A model generated the notes under the pieces. It saw only the letters and a program-made list of their open reading frames with translations. It ran no database searches and had not been told where the DNA came from. From Pseudomonas sp. MM213 (GTDB lineage: Bacteria > Pseudomonadota > Gammaproteobacteria > Pseudomonadales > Pseudomonadaceae), in contig NZ_CP081943.1 of assembly GCF_020423045.1 (NCBI RefSeq), forward strand, positions 2,542,001 to 2,606,000: a DNA stretch of 64,000 bases, in the 5' to 3' direction. The position numbers and the translations under genes are program-made. Within the stretch, counting starts at the first letter, position 1. Each line of letters begins with the position of its first letter. Below, one piece after another: positions 1-8,911 of this stretch.

Positions 1-356
1 AAGCACTGATGAAGATGGCCGAGAAGAACGTCGGTGCCTTGCTGGTGGTAGAGAATGACGAAGTGCTGGGCATCATCAGTGAACGTGATTACGCACGCAA
101 ACTGGTGCTGCATGGCCGTTCTTCCGTGGGCACGCCGGTCCGCGACATCATGGTGTCGCCAGTCATCACCGTAGACACCCATCAAACCGTCGATACGTGC
201 CTGAGCATCATGTCTGACAGGCGCCTGCGTCACCTGCCGGTGGTGGAGAACGGCAAGTTGATCGGCTTGCTGTCGATCGGCGACCTGGTCAAGGAAGCGA
301 TTGCGGAGCAGGCAGAACTGATCCGCCAGCTGGAGCAGTACATTCGCGGCGAGTAA
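1..356 (+). CDS. CBS-domain protein (5' end outside window)
   Basis: The reading frame is open from the window edge, so the true start lies upstream; the ATG at position 9 is internal to the first CBS repeat. The visible part covers the end of CBS motif 1 (LGIISERDYARKL) and a whole second CBS motif (LPVVENGKLIGLLSIGDLV), then a charged C-terminal helix ending EQYIRGE. Tandem CBS pairs bind adenine nucleotides and usually act as energy or redox sensors. Small stand-alone CBS proteins of about 145 residues are common in Pseudomonas; the partner is unknown. No operon partner is visible downstream, only a REPIN. Confidence 0.9.
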   Translation, partial: ALMKMAEKNVGALLVVENDEVLGIISERDYARKLVLHGRSSVGTPVRDIMVSPVITVDTHQTVDTCLSIMSDRRLRHLPVVENGKLIGLLSIGDLVKEAIAEQAELIRQLEQYIRGE

Positions 357-362
357 TGCGAG

Positions 363-460
363 CCCTGTAGGAGCGAGGCTTGCCCGCGAAAGCGCCGACT
401 CAGTCAATGAACGTGTCGCCTGACCCAACGCCTTCGCGGGCAAGCCTCGCTCCTACAGGG
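363..460. repeat. REPIN, CGAGGCTTGCCCGCG type
   Basis: Two REP palindromes in inverted order. The left arm begins CCTGTAGGAGCGAGGC and the right arm ends GCCTCGCTCCTACAGG, with about 40 bp between. It lies between the CBS gene and the convergent GST gene. Confidence 0.9.
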
Positions 461-471
461 GATTGCGGTGT

Positions 472-1095
472 TCAGGACGGCCAATGCCGCGCAAAGACCG
501 GCGCCAACGTCGGGTGCCGGTCGATTCGCTCAAGCCAGGCGAAAAAACCGGGCCGCGCACTGCGCAAATGCTCCCGGGTGCCCGCCCACCGCGAGATCAC
601 CGCCGCCAATACATCCAGCGCGCCGGGCGTCTCATCGCCCAGGTACAACTCGCCCGAGAACTGATCGGCAAACACCTCCCAACTCCAGTGCAACCGTTCG
701 CGAGCACCGGCCATGAGGTTGTCACGCGAGGGTTTGTCCGCCACGAGCAACCAGCGCTCGGGGTAATCGATGATGCCGATCGCCGCATAACAATTGGTGA
801 CGATGTACACCAGCCCCCGGATCGCCTGATCGCGCTCGGCGGCATCTTTCGGCAGCAGTTTCGACTTGGGAAACGTCAACCCGAGATGAATCAAGATCGC
901 CGCACTTTCGGTGAGAACGCTGCCGTCAGGCAGTTGCAGGGTCGGAATCTGCTTCAGCGGGTTGATCTTCTCCAACGCGTGGGCCGCCTCGGTGGATAAC
1001 TCGACGTCGATGAAGCGGTAAGGAATCTCGCACAGCTCCAACGCAGCTTCGATGGCGGCGGCGCCGGAGTTCTGGTGTCCGTATAGCTGATACAT
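472..1095 (-). CDS. Glutathione S-transferase family protein
   Basis: A 207-residue protein with the two-domain GST layout. The N-terminal thioredoxin fold starts MYQLYGHQNSG and contains the cis-proline and glutathione-binding segment QIPTLQLPDGSVLTESAAI at about residues 48-67. The rest is an all-helical C-terminal domain. Such enzymes conjugate or reduce electrophiles with glutathione in the cytoplasm; the substrate cannot be read from sequence. I take the ATG at 1095 because AGGAGCG stands just upstream; an in-frame start 16 codons earlier has no family similarity. It is monocistronic, flanked by a REPIN downstream and a divergent lipoprotein gene. Confidence 0.88.
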   Translation of the reverse strand: MYQLYGHQNSGAAAIEAALELCEIPYRFIDVELSTEAAHALEKINPLKQIPTLQLPDGSVLTESAAILIHLGLTFPKSKLLPKDAAERDQAIRGLVYIVTNCYAAIGIIDYPERWLLVADKPSRDNLMAGARERLHWSWEVFADQFSGELYLGDETPGALDVLAAVISRWAGTREHLRSARPGFFAWLERIDRHPTLAPVFARHWPS

Positions 1096-1241
1096 ATCGC
1101 GCTCCTGGCGAGACGAACAGGTAGTCGGTAGACGAGCGGGCAAAGGTCACGTTCCCTGCCATTTGGCGGATCGATGCAGGTAAGATGCGCGACCCCGGGG
1201 CACTCTTCCAATACCCCCGCAGCTCACTTCAAGGAAAGAAC

Positions 1242-2036
1242 ATGCGCCAACAGGATGGCCAACGCGCCGCACTTTTTCGTACCGTCGGTTTCATTCTGGC
1301 CTGCCTGGCGCTAAGTGCCTGCTCGCCAAGCGACCACTCGTCATCGGCCAGTCTAGCCGGTGAACAAGGGCGTGGCGGGGCCATGCTCGCCTATGAACAC
1401 GAATTGCAGCTGTTGCTGCCCCAGGCGGAAATCGCCCCGCGTTTGCAGGCCACCCGTGAGGCGTGCGAAACCGCACGCTTCGGCGCCTGCAACGTCTTGC
1501 GCATCGAGCAAGGCGCCGGCCGCGCCGACATCACCCTGCGCATTGCCCCTGCCGGCGTCGAGCCGTTGGTGGCGATGGCCGCCGAGGGTGGCGAACTGGG
1601 TCAGCGGATCACCAGCGCCGAAGACCTCGCCGATGCCGTGGACGACACCCGCCGACGCCAGGAACGACTCAAGGCCCAGCAGCAACGCCTGGATGAACTG
1701 GCGACCCGCAAAGACATCAGCGTCACCGACCTGATCACCCTGAGCAAAGAGCAGGCCGGGATCGAAAACGATCTGCAAGCCCTGGCGCAGATTGCCGCCG
1801 GGCACCAGCGGCGTCTGGACACCAATCGGGTCACGTTGTCGTTCCTGCCGACCGGCGCCAGCAGTCGCTCGTCGCACTTGAGCCAGGCGTTCAGCAACTT
1901 GCTCGACAACCTGGCCGAAGGCGCCGCCGATGCACTGGAAAAAACCAGTTACGCCCTGCCCTTCCTGATCCTCGCGTTCCCGCTGTTCATGCTGTGGGTC
2001 TGGTTGTGGCGCAAGTTCGTTCGGCGTCGGACCTGA
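1242..2036 (+). CDS. DUF4349 lipoprotein
   Basis: A 264-residue predicted lipoprotein. A signal peptide ends at lipobox LSAC (about residues 23-26). A DUF4349-type region follows, with a predicted coiled coil (RRRQERLKAQQQRLDELATRKD) and the family's IENDLQAL segment. A single C-terminal membrane helix (YALPFLILAFPLFMLWVWLW) precedes the basic tail RKFVRRRT. The predicted topology is an envelope protein held by a lipid and a membrane anchor. Function is unknown for the family. The start is chosen at the ATG preceded by AAGGAAAG; the longer frame from 1185 would bury the signal peptide. Confidence 0.85.
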   Translation: MRQQDGQRAALFRTVGFILACLALSACSPSDHSSSASLAGEQGRGGAMLAYEHELQLLLPQAEIAPRLQATREACETARFGACNVLRIEQGAGRADITLRIAPAGVEPLVAMAAEGGELGQRITSAEDLADAVDDTRRRQERLKAQQQRLDELATRKDISVTDLITLSKEQAGIENDLQALAQIAAGHQRRLDTNRVTLSFLPTGASSRSSHLSQAFSNLLDNLAEGAADALEKTSYALPFLILAFPLFMLWVWLWRKFVRRRT

Positions 2037-2213
2037 GCCGGGCGTCAACCGCGCTCCGCCTGCCGACAACTCAACCATCACGCCTACGCACGGGGAGTTA
2101 CCTGCTCCATCACTGCCGTCGATGTTCACCATCACGTCAATGAAGTTCTCATAAAAATTGTGCGGCGTACCATCAGCTCCATACCAAACAACTACACCCC
2201 GGAGCACACCACC

Positions 2214-2654
2214 ATGAAACGCCAACTCTTCCTCAGCATCGCTTTCTCGGTTTTTGCAGTTAACGCTTTTGCCGCTTCGTCCGCTCACCCGGTTGTCGCT
2301 GAAGGCGGCTCGGATCGGTTGATTGAAAGCCGTGTGGCTGAGGGTGGTTCGGATCGTTTGATCGAAAATCGTGTGGCCGAAGGTGGTTCGGATCGTTTGA
2401 TCGAAAATCGTGTGGCCGAAGGTGGTTCCGACCGTCTGATCGAGAATCGCGTCGCCGAAGGTGGTTCCGACCGTCTGATCGAAAACCGTGTCGCCGAAGG
2501 TGGTTCCGACCGCCTGATCGAAAACCGCGTTGCCGAAGGTGGTTCCGACCGTCTGATCGAGAACCGCGTTGCCGAAGGTGGTTCCGACCGCCTGATCGAA
2601 AACCGCGTCGCCGAAGGTGGTTCTGACCGTCTGATCGAAAGCCGCGCTGTATGA
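2214..2654 (+). CDS. Secreted 13-residue tandem-repeat protein
   Basis: A 146-residue protein I cannot assign to a named family. Residues 1-20 are a signal peptide with an AFA/AS cleavage site. After a short HPV linker, residues 28-144 are nine consecutive copies of VAEGGSDRLIENR, then AV. Units 1 and 9 have Ser in place of Asn at position 12; the other seven are identical. The start has GGAG upstream at 2201, and a strong terminator follows at 2683. It is monocistronic and convergent with the DUF1615 gene. Export to the periplasm or beyond is likely; the role is unknown. Each unit carries about one net negative charge and ends in Arg. Confidence 0.85.
   Translation: MKRQLFLSIAFSVFAVNAFAASSAHPVVAEGGSDRLIESRVAEGGSDRLIENRVAEGGSDRLIENRVAEGGSDRLIENRVAEGGSDRLIENRVAEGGSDRLIENRVAEGGSDRLIENRVAEGGSDRLIENRVAEGGSDRLIESRAV
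2295..2645 (+). repeat. Nine tandem 39-bp coding repeats
   Basis: The array is exactly nine units of 39 bp, in frame. Units differ at many third codon positions (for example GTG, GTC or GTT for the first Val; CGT or CGC for Arg) but almost never in amino acid. The 5' units are the most divergent at DNA level and the 3' units the most alike. Confidence 0.95.
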
Positions 2655-2682
2655 ATGAATGGCTTTGCAGCAACACTCGACA

Positions 2683-2713
2683 AAAAACCCGGCCTTACAC
2701 GCCGGGTTTTTTT
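2683..2713. terminator. Rho-independent terminator, probably bidirectional
   Basis: Stem CCCGGC/GCCGGG (2688-2693 with 2701-2706), a seven-base loop and T7 on the plus strand. A run of A's on the left gives a U-tract for the opposing gene. It sits between two convergent genes. Confidence 0.92.
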
Positions 2714-2732
2714 ATGCATTTTTTGAGACCGG

Positions 2733-3827
2733 TCACTTCCCCGCCAGCGCCATGCAGCGCTGATAACGCTCGTCGACTCGCTTGGCAAACCACGCCGTGG
2801 TGAGTTTTCGGGTGATTTTCGGGCTCTGCAACGCAATCCCCGGCAATACCGCTCGCGGCAATGAACGGCCTTCGGCCTTCTCGGCCAATTCGAAAACCCG
2901 CTGATACAACGTGCTGTCCTCGAACTCGAGGCTTTTGCCCTTCTCCAGTTGATCCCGAATCGTCGGATTGCGCATGCCCAGTTGCTTGCCGAGGGTGCGC
3001 ACGGCCAGTTCCGTGGTGCCGGGCATGATCGAGTCGTAGCGCACCAGATCACCGTCCAGCGCCAGAGGAATCCCCGAAGCACGGCTCACCGCATTCTGAA
3101 ATGCGGCGTTTCGACTGGCGTACCAACCGGCGTTGAAATCGGCGAAGCGGTACAGCGGCTGCTTGTAGCTCACCGGATAACCGAGCAAGTGGGCGATGCC
3201 GAAATACATACCGCCGCGACGGCTGAACACTTCATGCCGAATCGAGCCGTCCACCGGGTACGGATAACCCCGCGCCTGCTGCTCGGCGAAGTCGATGCTG
3301 ACCTGCATCGGCCCACCGGTGTGCACCGGATTGAAACCACCGAACAGCGTGCGGCCCATGGGCACCCTGCCGATGAAATCATCGAAGATCGCGCTCAATT
3401 CCTTTTCACTGCGCGCGGCATTCAATCGGTCGCTGTAGCTTTTGCCGGTGCTGGAACGTATTTGCAGCGCACCGCTCACCAGCAGGCCGGGGATGTGGGC
3501 TTTGGCGGCACGGCGGTCGACTTCCTCTCGGGCGATCTTGCCCAGGCCCGGCACCGGCGGGTCTGCCTGAAAGGTCGACTCCTGCTCGGTGACCGCCAGT
3601 ACGGAACACAGATTTTGCGTAGAGGGATAAATGTTCTGCGCAGCAAACGCCGCGTAGATGTCCGTGGCCCAGCCTTGGCGATCAACGGTTTTCGCCGGCA
3701 GCAGGCGCACGATCTCGGCCTTGACCTCTTTGGGTGTGCGGGCCGGGGCTTCCTGGGTGCGCTGAGTCCCGCAACCGGCCAGCACCAACAGCGCCGCGAC
3801 GCTCGTGATCAATCGATTGGCTTGCAT
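2733..3827 (-). CDS. DUF1615 lipoprotein
   Basis: A 364-residue protein with a lipoprotein signal ending VLAGCG at about residues 15-20, followed by a DUF1615 domain over almost the full length. It contains QESTFQADPPVPGLG and GGFNPVHTGGPMQVS, which resemble the catalytic region of lysozyme-like transglycosylases (the Glu in QEST is a plausible catalytic acid). An envelope role in peptidoglycan turnover is inference; the family is uncharacterised. The start ATG at 3827 has GGAG nine bases upstream. It is alone on its strand between a shared terminator and a REPIN. Confidence 0.82.
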   Translation of the reverse strand: MQANRLITSVAALLVLAGCGTQRTQEAPARTPKEVKAEIVRLLPAKTVDRQGWATDIYAAFAAQNIYPSTQNLCSVLAVTEQESTFQADPPVPGLGKIAREEVDRRAAKAHIPGLLVSGALQIRSSTGKSYSDRLNAARSEKELSAIFDDFIGRVPMGRTLFGGFNPVHTGGPMQVSIDFAEQQARGYPYPVDGSIRHEVFSRRGGMYFGIAHLLGYPVSYKQPLYRFADFNAGWYASRNAAFQNAVSRASGIPLALDGDLVRYDSIMPGTTELAVRTLGKQLGMRNPTIRDQLEKGKSLEFEDSTLYQRVFELAEKAEGRSLPRAVLPGIALQSPKITRKLTTAWFAKRVDERYQRCMALAGK

Positions 3828-3933
3828 GGCGCTCCATCAGATCCGTTGAACCGGGTTAACCATACGATCAATCGCATGGCGCAGGCTATGACTGTGCCGG
3901 CGACACACTGTTCCCGGCACAGACACACTGAAC

Positions 3934-4024
3934 GGTGGGAGCCGGCTTGCTGGCGATGGGAGCACCGAGGTGCATCAGGATGAGCGCGTTATCGTTCATC
4001 GCCAGCAAGCCGGCGCTTACAGGG
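3934..4024. repeat. REPIN, degenerate
   Basis: Left arm GTGGGAGCCGGCTTGCTGGC, right arm GCCAGCAAGCCGGCGCTTAC. Both arms differ from the consensus in the outer GTAGGAGC part. It lies between divergent genes. Confidence 0.75.
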
Positions 4025-4105
4025 TCTTTTCCGTTGGGCGGGCTGTCTGACGGCCCTCTTCGGCTGAACCATACTTGAGCCAAGACGCCAGGGGAGAACA
4101 GGCGC

Positions 4106-5641
4106 ATGAACCGTAGCGACGTACTGATCATCGGCGCCGGTCCCACCGGTCTGGTGCTCGCGCTGTGGCTGAGCAAACTGGGGATCCGCGTGCGGATTAT
4201 CGACAAGACCTCGGCCCCCGGCACCACTTCACGGGCGTTGGCCGTGCAGGCGCGCACACTGGAACTGTATCGCCAGCTCGACCTCAACGAGGCCGTGATA
4301 CACAAAGGGCATCGCGTGGCGGCGGCCAACTTCTGGGTCAAGGGCGAACCCGTGGCGCGCTTGCCGTTGGGCCGGATTGGCGAGGGTCTGACGCCGTATG
4401 CATTCCTGGAAATTTTTCCCCAGGACGAGCACGAACAATTGCTGATTGAACGCCTGGAAGCCTTTGGCATCCGGGTCGAGCGCAACACCGAACTGGAGAG
4501 CTTCGAAGAAACCGGCGATGGCATCACCGCGCGGCTGCGCCTGCCCGATGGTCAAGAGGAAACCTGTCAGGCCTGTTACCTCGCCGGCTGCGACGGTGCC
4601 CGCTCGCGGGTGCGCAAAACCCTCGATACCGGATTTCCCGGCGGCACCTACCAGCAGATTTTCTACGTGGCCGACGTGCAGGCCAGCGGGCCGGCGCTCA
4701 ATGGCGAGCTGCACCTGGACCTCGATGAAGCAGACTTTCTCGCGGTGTTTCCCCTCGCCGGCGAAGGTCGCGCGCGGTTGATCGGCACCGTTCGCGACGA
4801 ACGCGCCGAGCACGTGGAAACCCTGCGATTCGAAGACGTCAGCACCCGCGCCATCGAACACTTGAAAGTGCAGATCGAGCAGGTGAACTGGTTCTCGACC
4901 TACCGTGTGCATCATCGGGTGGCCGATCACTTTCGCAGCGGTCGCGCGTTTCTATTGGGCGACGCGGCCCATGTCCACAGCCCGGCGGGCGGCCAGGGCA
5001 TGAACACCGGCATCGGCGATGCCATCAACCTCGCCTGGAAACTCGCGGCCGTGTTGAGCGGCGGTGCTGCCCCGCATCTGCTCGACACGTATGAAACCGA
5101 GCGCATCGCCTTTGCCCGCAAACTGGTCGCCACCACCGACCGGGTGTTCAGTTTTGTCACCGCCGAAGGACGCATGGCAGATTTGCTGCGTACCCGTCTG
5201 GCGCCGTTCCTGCTGCCGAAAATGGCTTCGTTCGAGGCCTCCCGGGAATTCCTGTTTCGTACGGTGTCGCAGATCACCCTCAACTATCGTGGAATGCCAT
5301 TGAGCACCGGCGTCGCCGGGCACGTTCACGGAGGTGACCGCTTGCCGTGGGCACATGATGGTGAAGGGGATAACTTCGGGCCGCTGAAGTGCCCGAACTG
5401 GCAGGTGCATGTGTACGGCGACACCAGCGACGAAATGATTGCCTGGTGCAATGAACATCACTTGCCGTTGCATGTGTTTGACTGGCGACCGGCGTTTGAA
5501 ACATCCGGCCTTGGGCGCAACGGGTTTTATTTGTTGCGGCCGGATACCTACGTGGCGGTGGCCGAGTCGTGCTCGGATCCGAAGGTGATCGAACGGTACT
5601 TCCGGGATCGCGGGATACGGCCGTATTTTGGCCCTCACTGA
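4106..5641 (+). CDS. FAD-dependent aromatic hydroxylase (PheA/TfdB/MhpA family)
   Basis: A 511-residue class A flavoprotein monooxygenase. The N-terminal Rossmann motif VLIIGAGPTGLVLALWLSKLG binds the ADP of FAD. The second FAD motif RAFLLGDAAHVHSPAGGQGM is near residue 280, followed by the usual GIGDAINLAWKL. The family uses NAD(P)H and O2 to hydroxylate phenolic or polyketide-like rings; the actual substrate cannot be named. Length fits the family. It is monocistronic, with no transport or ring-cleavage genes beside it, so a catabolic operon is not indicated. Confidence 0.85.
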   Translation: MNRSDVLIIGAGPTGLVLALWLSKLGIRVRIIDKTSAPGTTSRALAVQARTLELYRQLDLNEAVIHKGHRVAAANFWVKGEPVARLPLGRIGEGLTPYAFLEIFPQDEHEQLLIERLEAFGIRVERNTELESFEETGDGITARLRLPDGQEETCQACYLAGCDGARSRVRKTLDTGFPGGTYQQIFYVADVQASGPALNGELHLDLDEADFLAVFPLAGEGRARLIGTVRDERAEHVETLRFEDVSTRAIEHLKVQIEQVNWFSTYRVHHRVADHFRSGRAFLLGDAAHVHSPAGGQGMNTGIGDAINLAWKLAAVLSGGAAPHLLDTYETERIAFARKLVATTDRVFSFVTAEGRMADLLRTRLAPFLLPKMASFEASREFLFRTVSQITLNYRGMPLSTGVAGHVHGGDRLPWAHDGEGDNFGPLKCPNWQVHVYGDTSDEMIAWCNEHHLPLHVFDWRPAFETSGLGRNGFYLLRPDTYVAVAESCSDPKVIERYFRDRGIRPYFGPH

Positions 5642-5655
5642 TTCACCCAATCCAA

Positions 5656-5753
5656 TTGTGGGAGCGAGACCGGCTTGCCGGCGATTGCGCTGTGTCAGAA
5701 ACATCCATTGCGGATGTGACACCGCTTCGCGAGCAGGCTCGCTCCCACAGGGA
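5656..5753. repeat. REPIN, mixed arms
   Basis: The left arm is GTGGGAGCGAGACCGGCTTG and the right arm is CGCGAGCAGGCTCGCTCCCA. The two arms belong to different REP variants, so this may be a recombinant pair. It is between two convergent genes. Confidence 0.8.
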
Positions 5754-5765
5754 GTTGTGAGATGT

Positions 5766-6740
5766 TCAGATCCCGGCCAGGGCCAGGTCCATCGCGAAGT
5801 AGGTGAAGATCAAATCCGCCCCCGCCCGTTTGATCGCACCGAGACTCTCGCGCACCACGCGGTCCTCATCGATGGCCCCGGCCTGTGCGCCGAACTTGAT
5901 CATCGCGTACTCGCCGCTGACCTGGTACGCCGACAGCGGCAGGCGCGAAACCTCGCGAATGTCGCGGATGATGTCCAGGTACGCGCCGGCCGGCTTGACC
6001 ATCAGCGCGTCGGCGCCTTCCTGCTCGTCCATCAGCGATTCACGCACCGCTTCGCGGCGGTTCATCGGGTTCATTTGATAGCTTTTGCGGTCGCCCTTGA
6101 GTGCGCTGCCGCCGGCTTCGCGGAACGGGCCGTAGAGCGCCGAGGCGAATTTGGTCGAATAGGCCATGATCGCGGTCTGGGTGAAACCGGCGGCGTCCAG
6201 CGCCCGGCGAATCGCCTGGACCTGCCCGTCCATGGCCGCCGACGGCGCGATCACATCGGCACCGGCACGGGCTGCCGCGACGGCTTGTTTGCCGAGGTTG
6301 ATCAGGGTCTGGTCATTATCGACTTCGTGGTTGTGCAACACGCCGCAGTGACCGTGGTCGGTGTATTCGCAGAAGCAGGTGTCGGACATCACGATCATCT
6401 CCGGCACCGCGTCCTTGGCGATGCGCGCCATGCGCGAGACCAGGCCATTGTCGCTCCAGGTGTCGCTGCCGCTGCTGTCCAGATGATGGGACACGCCGAA
6501 GGTCATCACCGACTTGATCCCCGCACGGGCATAGCGCTCGATCTCGCCGGCCAGTTTCGATTCCGGAATCCGCATCACACCGGGCATGCTTTTGATCGGC
6601 ACGAAGTCGTCGATTTCTTCCTCGACGAAAATCGGCAGCACCAGATCGTTCAAGCTGAACTCGGTTTCCTGGAACAGGCTGCGCAGGCTCGCATTGCGGC
6701 GCAGACGGCGTGGACGTGCTTCGGGGAACTGACTGGACAT
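5766..6740 (-). CDS. hemB: Delta-aminolevulinic acid dehydratase (porphobilinogen synthase), zinc type
   Basis: A 324-residue HemB, condensing two 5-aminolevulinate molecules to porphobilinogen in tetrapyrrole synthesis. The two active-site lysine segments are visible ([15 protein letters not shown] and [10 protein letters not shown]), as is QVSGEYAM near the C terminus. Residues 119-133 carry Cys122, Cys124 and Cys132 ([14 protein letters not shown]), the catalytic zinc ligands of E. coli-type enzymes. The HemB I recall from P. aeruginosa (PA5243) instead has an Asp-containing magnesium-type loop, so this is probably a second paralogue. The start at 6740 has AGGAAA upstream; the longer frame is not conserved in the family. 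Confidence 0.93.
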   Translation of the reverse strand: MSSQFPEARPRRLRRNASLRSLFQETEFSLNDLVLPIFVEEEIDDFVPIKSMPGVMRIPESKLAGEIERYARAGIKSVMTFGVSHHLDSSGSDTWSDNGLVSRMARIAKDAVPEMIVMSDTCFCEYTDHGHCGVLHNHEVDNDQTLINLGKQAVAAARAGADVIAPSAAMDGQVQAIRRALDAAGFTQTAIMAYSTKFASALYGPFREAGGSALKGDRKSYQMNPMNRREAVRESLMDEQEGADALMVKPAGAYLDIIRDIREVSRLPLSAYQVSGEYAMIKFGAQAGAIDEDRVVRESLGAIKRAGADLIFTYFAMDLALAGI

Positions 6741-6879
6741 GGGGTTTCCTGAAAAATCGGGGGACGAGACGAAAGTCGTAAGGGGGCGAAAGCTTATGCC
6801 CAGTTCGCCGCCGGGCACAAACCTCAGCGGAGTAAAAACCGTTACCGCTTCGGCAACAATTCCTGCATCCACCATAAAA

Positions 6880-6968
6880 CCCTGTGGGAGCGAGCCTGCT
6901 CGCGATGGAGTGTCAGTCGCCATCAATGTAGCTGATACACCATCGCGAGCAGGCTCGCTCCCACAGGT
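6880..6968. repeat. REPIN, CGAGCCTGCTCGCGA type
   Basis: Inverted pair with outer CTGTGGGAGC and GCTCCCACAG, inner CCTGCTCGCGATG. Its right edge abuts the stop codon of the PhzF-like gene at 6969. Confidence 0.88.
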
Positions 6969-7811
6969 TTAGATGTTCAGCGTGCCGGTAATGCACGTAA
7001 CTACAGAACCACCAATCCAGATCTCATCGCCAATCCGCTCGACCGCAATGCGCCCGGCCCGCCCCATGGTCAGACCCTGACTCACCACATAAGACGCCGG
7101 CGCCAGCCCTTCGCTGAGCAGCCATTGGGCGATGCCGGCATTCAGGCTGCCGGTGGCGGGATCTTCCGGCATGCCGTCGCCGGAAATGAACGCCCGCACT
7201 TCGAACTGTGCGTCATCGCCGTCACGCTCTGGATGCCACGGCGCAATCACACCGACCGCGAGGCCGAGCATCTGCGAATGGTCCGGCTGCAGGTCCAGCA
7301 CCTGCTGGCGATCCTCGACCATCACCGCCAGCCAACCCGCGCCGTTATCGACCCACTGCGCCCGCACGATGGCGCCCGGTTCCAGTCGGAGCCCGCGTCG
7401 TACCCGCTCCACCAGCTCCGCCTGCACCGGCCCGGTCTTGAGCAGTGGCGGTGCGAGAAAGGCCAGTTCCGCGCCTTGCCGGCGCACCCGCACCAGGCCC
7501 ACGCCGCATTCCTGAATGATCTCCTCGCCCTTGGGCACGCCACCGGCTTCGAGCCAGGCATGGCAGGTGCCCAGGGTCGGGTGACCGGCGAACGGCAATT
7601 CGTTCAGGGTGGTGAAAATCCGCACCCGGTAATCGGCCCGAGGGTCCTGCGGGGCGAGGATGAACGTGGTTTCACTGAGATTCGTCCAGGTGGCGAACGC
7701 CGCCATGCGCTCATCGCTGAGCTCATCGGCGCCGAACACCACGGCCAACGGATTGCCCTTGAGCGCAACGCGGCTGAAGACATCTACTTGCTTGAAATCG
7801 AATGCGTGCAT
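6969..7811 (-). CDS. PhzF-family isomerase-like protein
   Basis: A 280-residue PhzF/YddE-family protein. The fold is two DapF-like halves. The family signature regions are present: FKQVDVFSRVALKGNPLAVVF at the N terminus, TNLSETTFIL with the catalytic-type Glu at about residue 47, FAGHPTLGTCHAW at about 75-87, and DPATGSLNAGIAQW near residue 217. In PhzF this Glu drives isomerisation of a dihydro-hydroxyanthranilate; most paralogues, probably including this one, are not in phenazine clusters and have unknown substrates. It lies directly downstream of the GST-like gene on the same strand (33-bp gap) and may be cotranscribed with it. Confidence 0.85.
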   Translation of the reverse strand: MHAFDFKQVDVFSRVALKGNPLAVVFGADELSDERMAAFATWTNLSETTFILAPQDPRADYRVRIFTTLNELPFAGHPTLGTCHAWLEAGGVPKGEEIIQECGVGLVRVRRQGAELAFLAPPLLKTGPVQAELVERVRRGLRLEPGAIVRAQWVDNGAGWLAVMVEDRQQVLDLQPDHSQMLGLAVGVIAPWHPERDGDDAQFEVRAFISGDGMPEDPATGSLNAGIAQWLLSEGLAPASYVVSQGLTMGRAGRIAVERIGDEIWIGGSVVTCITGTLNI

Positions 7812-7844
7812 GGCCTGCCTTGGTCTTGGTGGATTCGAAAGGTC

Positions 7845-8543
7845 TTACTTGGGAATTTCCAGCCCGCGCATCACCGCCGGCCGCGCCAGGAAGCGCTCCA
7901 ACACCCGCGTCACGTTCGGGAAATCCTTGATGCCCACCAGATCGCCCGCCTCATAGAAGCCGATCAGGTTGCGCACCCACGGGAATGTCGCGATATCGGC
8001 GATGGTGTAGCGCTCGCCCATGATCCAGTCACGCCCCTGCAGACGTCCATCAAGCACTTTTAACAAACGTTTACTTTCCTCGACATAACGATCCCGAGGG
8101 CGTTTGTCTTCGTAGTCCTTGCCGGCGAATTTGTTGAAAAAACCGAGCTGGCCGAACATCGGCCCGATACCACCCATCTGAAACATCAACCACTGGATCG
8201 TCTCGTAACGCGCAGCCGATTCCTGGGCCAGCAACTGCCCGCTCTTGTCGGCGAGGTAAATCAGAATCGCCCCGGACTCGAACAACGGCAGCGGCAGGTC
8301 GTCCGGCCCGTGGGGGTCGAGGATCGCCGGGATCTTGTTGTTGGGGTTCAGCGACAGAAACTCGGGCGACAGCTGGTCGCTGGTGTCGAAGCCCACGCGA
8401 TGCGGCTCGTAGGGCAGGCCGATCTCTTCGAGCATGATCGACACCTTGACGCCGTTGGGGGTCGGCAACGAATAGAGCTGAATCCACTCAGGGTATTGGG
8501 CTGGCCATTTTTGAGTGATAGGGAAAGCAGACAGATCGGTCAT
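7845..8543 (-). CDS. Glutathione S-transferase, YfcG/YghU-like disulfide-bond oxidoreductase
   Basis: A 232-residue GST of the nu type. The N-terminal extension precedes a thioredoxin domain with LYSLPTPNGVKVSIMLEE, the TPNG/xPN motif of YfcG and YghU, which reduce small disulfides using two glutathiones. LNPNNKIPAI supplies the cis-proline and LFESGAILIYLADK the Glu-Ser glutathione contact. The C-terminal helical domain ends in a typical conserved segment. It shows 33 bp of spacing to the downstream PhzF-like gene. The reaction is known for the family; the in vivo substrate is not known. Confidence 0.86.
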   Translation of the reverse strand: MTDLSAFPITQKWPAQYPEWIQLYSLPTPNGVKVSIMLEEIGLPYEPHRVGFDTSDQLSPEFLSLNPNNKIPAILDPHGPDDLPLPLFESGAILIYLADKSGQLLAQESAARYETIQWLMFQMGGIGPMFGQLGFFNKFAGKDYEDKRPRDRYVEESKRLLKVLDGRLQGRDWIMGERYTIADIATFPWVRNLIGFYEAGDLVGIKDFPNVTRVLERFLARPAVMRGLEIPK

Positions 8544-8911
8544 CGCATGGATCCACGAAGAGATTGAGAGGCACGATCATAGTGTGAGTGGCCGCAGGCT
8601 GCGACGTACGGCGTATCGATATTGATGATTACCAAGATCAATGGATTGCAGTCTTCTCCTGCGACCGCCCCGTGTACTGTGTCCATAAATCCGCAACATC
8701 CTGTCGATAACCTCTGCTCCAACCCGTTCATGGTTATCGGTACATTGCTGCGCATGCCGCCGGAATCGAACCAAACGGGCCTCAGTGGACTCTGAGTGCT
8801 GCCCTTTCGGAAACGGACCGGATCATCGACATGGAAAACACCCGACGCTGGGAGCGCGTGGTGTAAAGGTTTGTCAGCCTTAACCGAATGCGCTGAAGAA
8901 ACCCTTATTCC
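8544..8911. other. Intergenic stretch with no gene seen
   Basis: About 370 bp between divergent genes. I see no REP, no terminator and no convincing small ORF. It must contain both promoters, but I cannot place them with confidence. Confidence 0.5.

Noticed and set aside
363..460. Dispersed palindromes as a possible CRISPR array
   Set aside because: The repeats are isolated inverted pairs in intergenic sites, not regularly spaced direct repeats, and no cas gene is present.
2285..3082. Open frames on the other strand across the 39-bp repeats
   Set aside because: The 39-bp period keeps any frame open once one unit is open; only the plus-strand frame has a start site, signal peptide and terminator.
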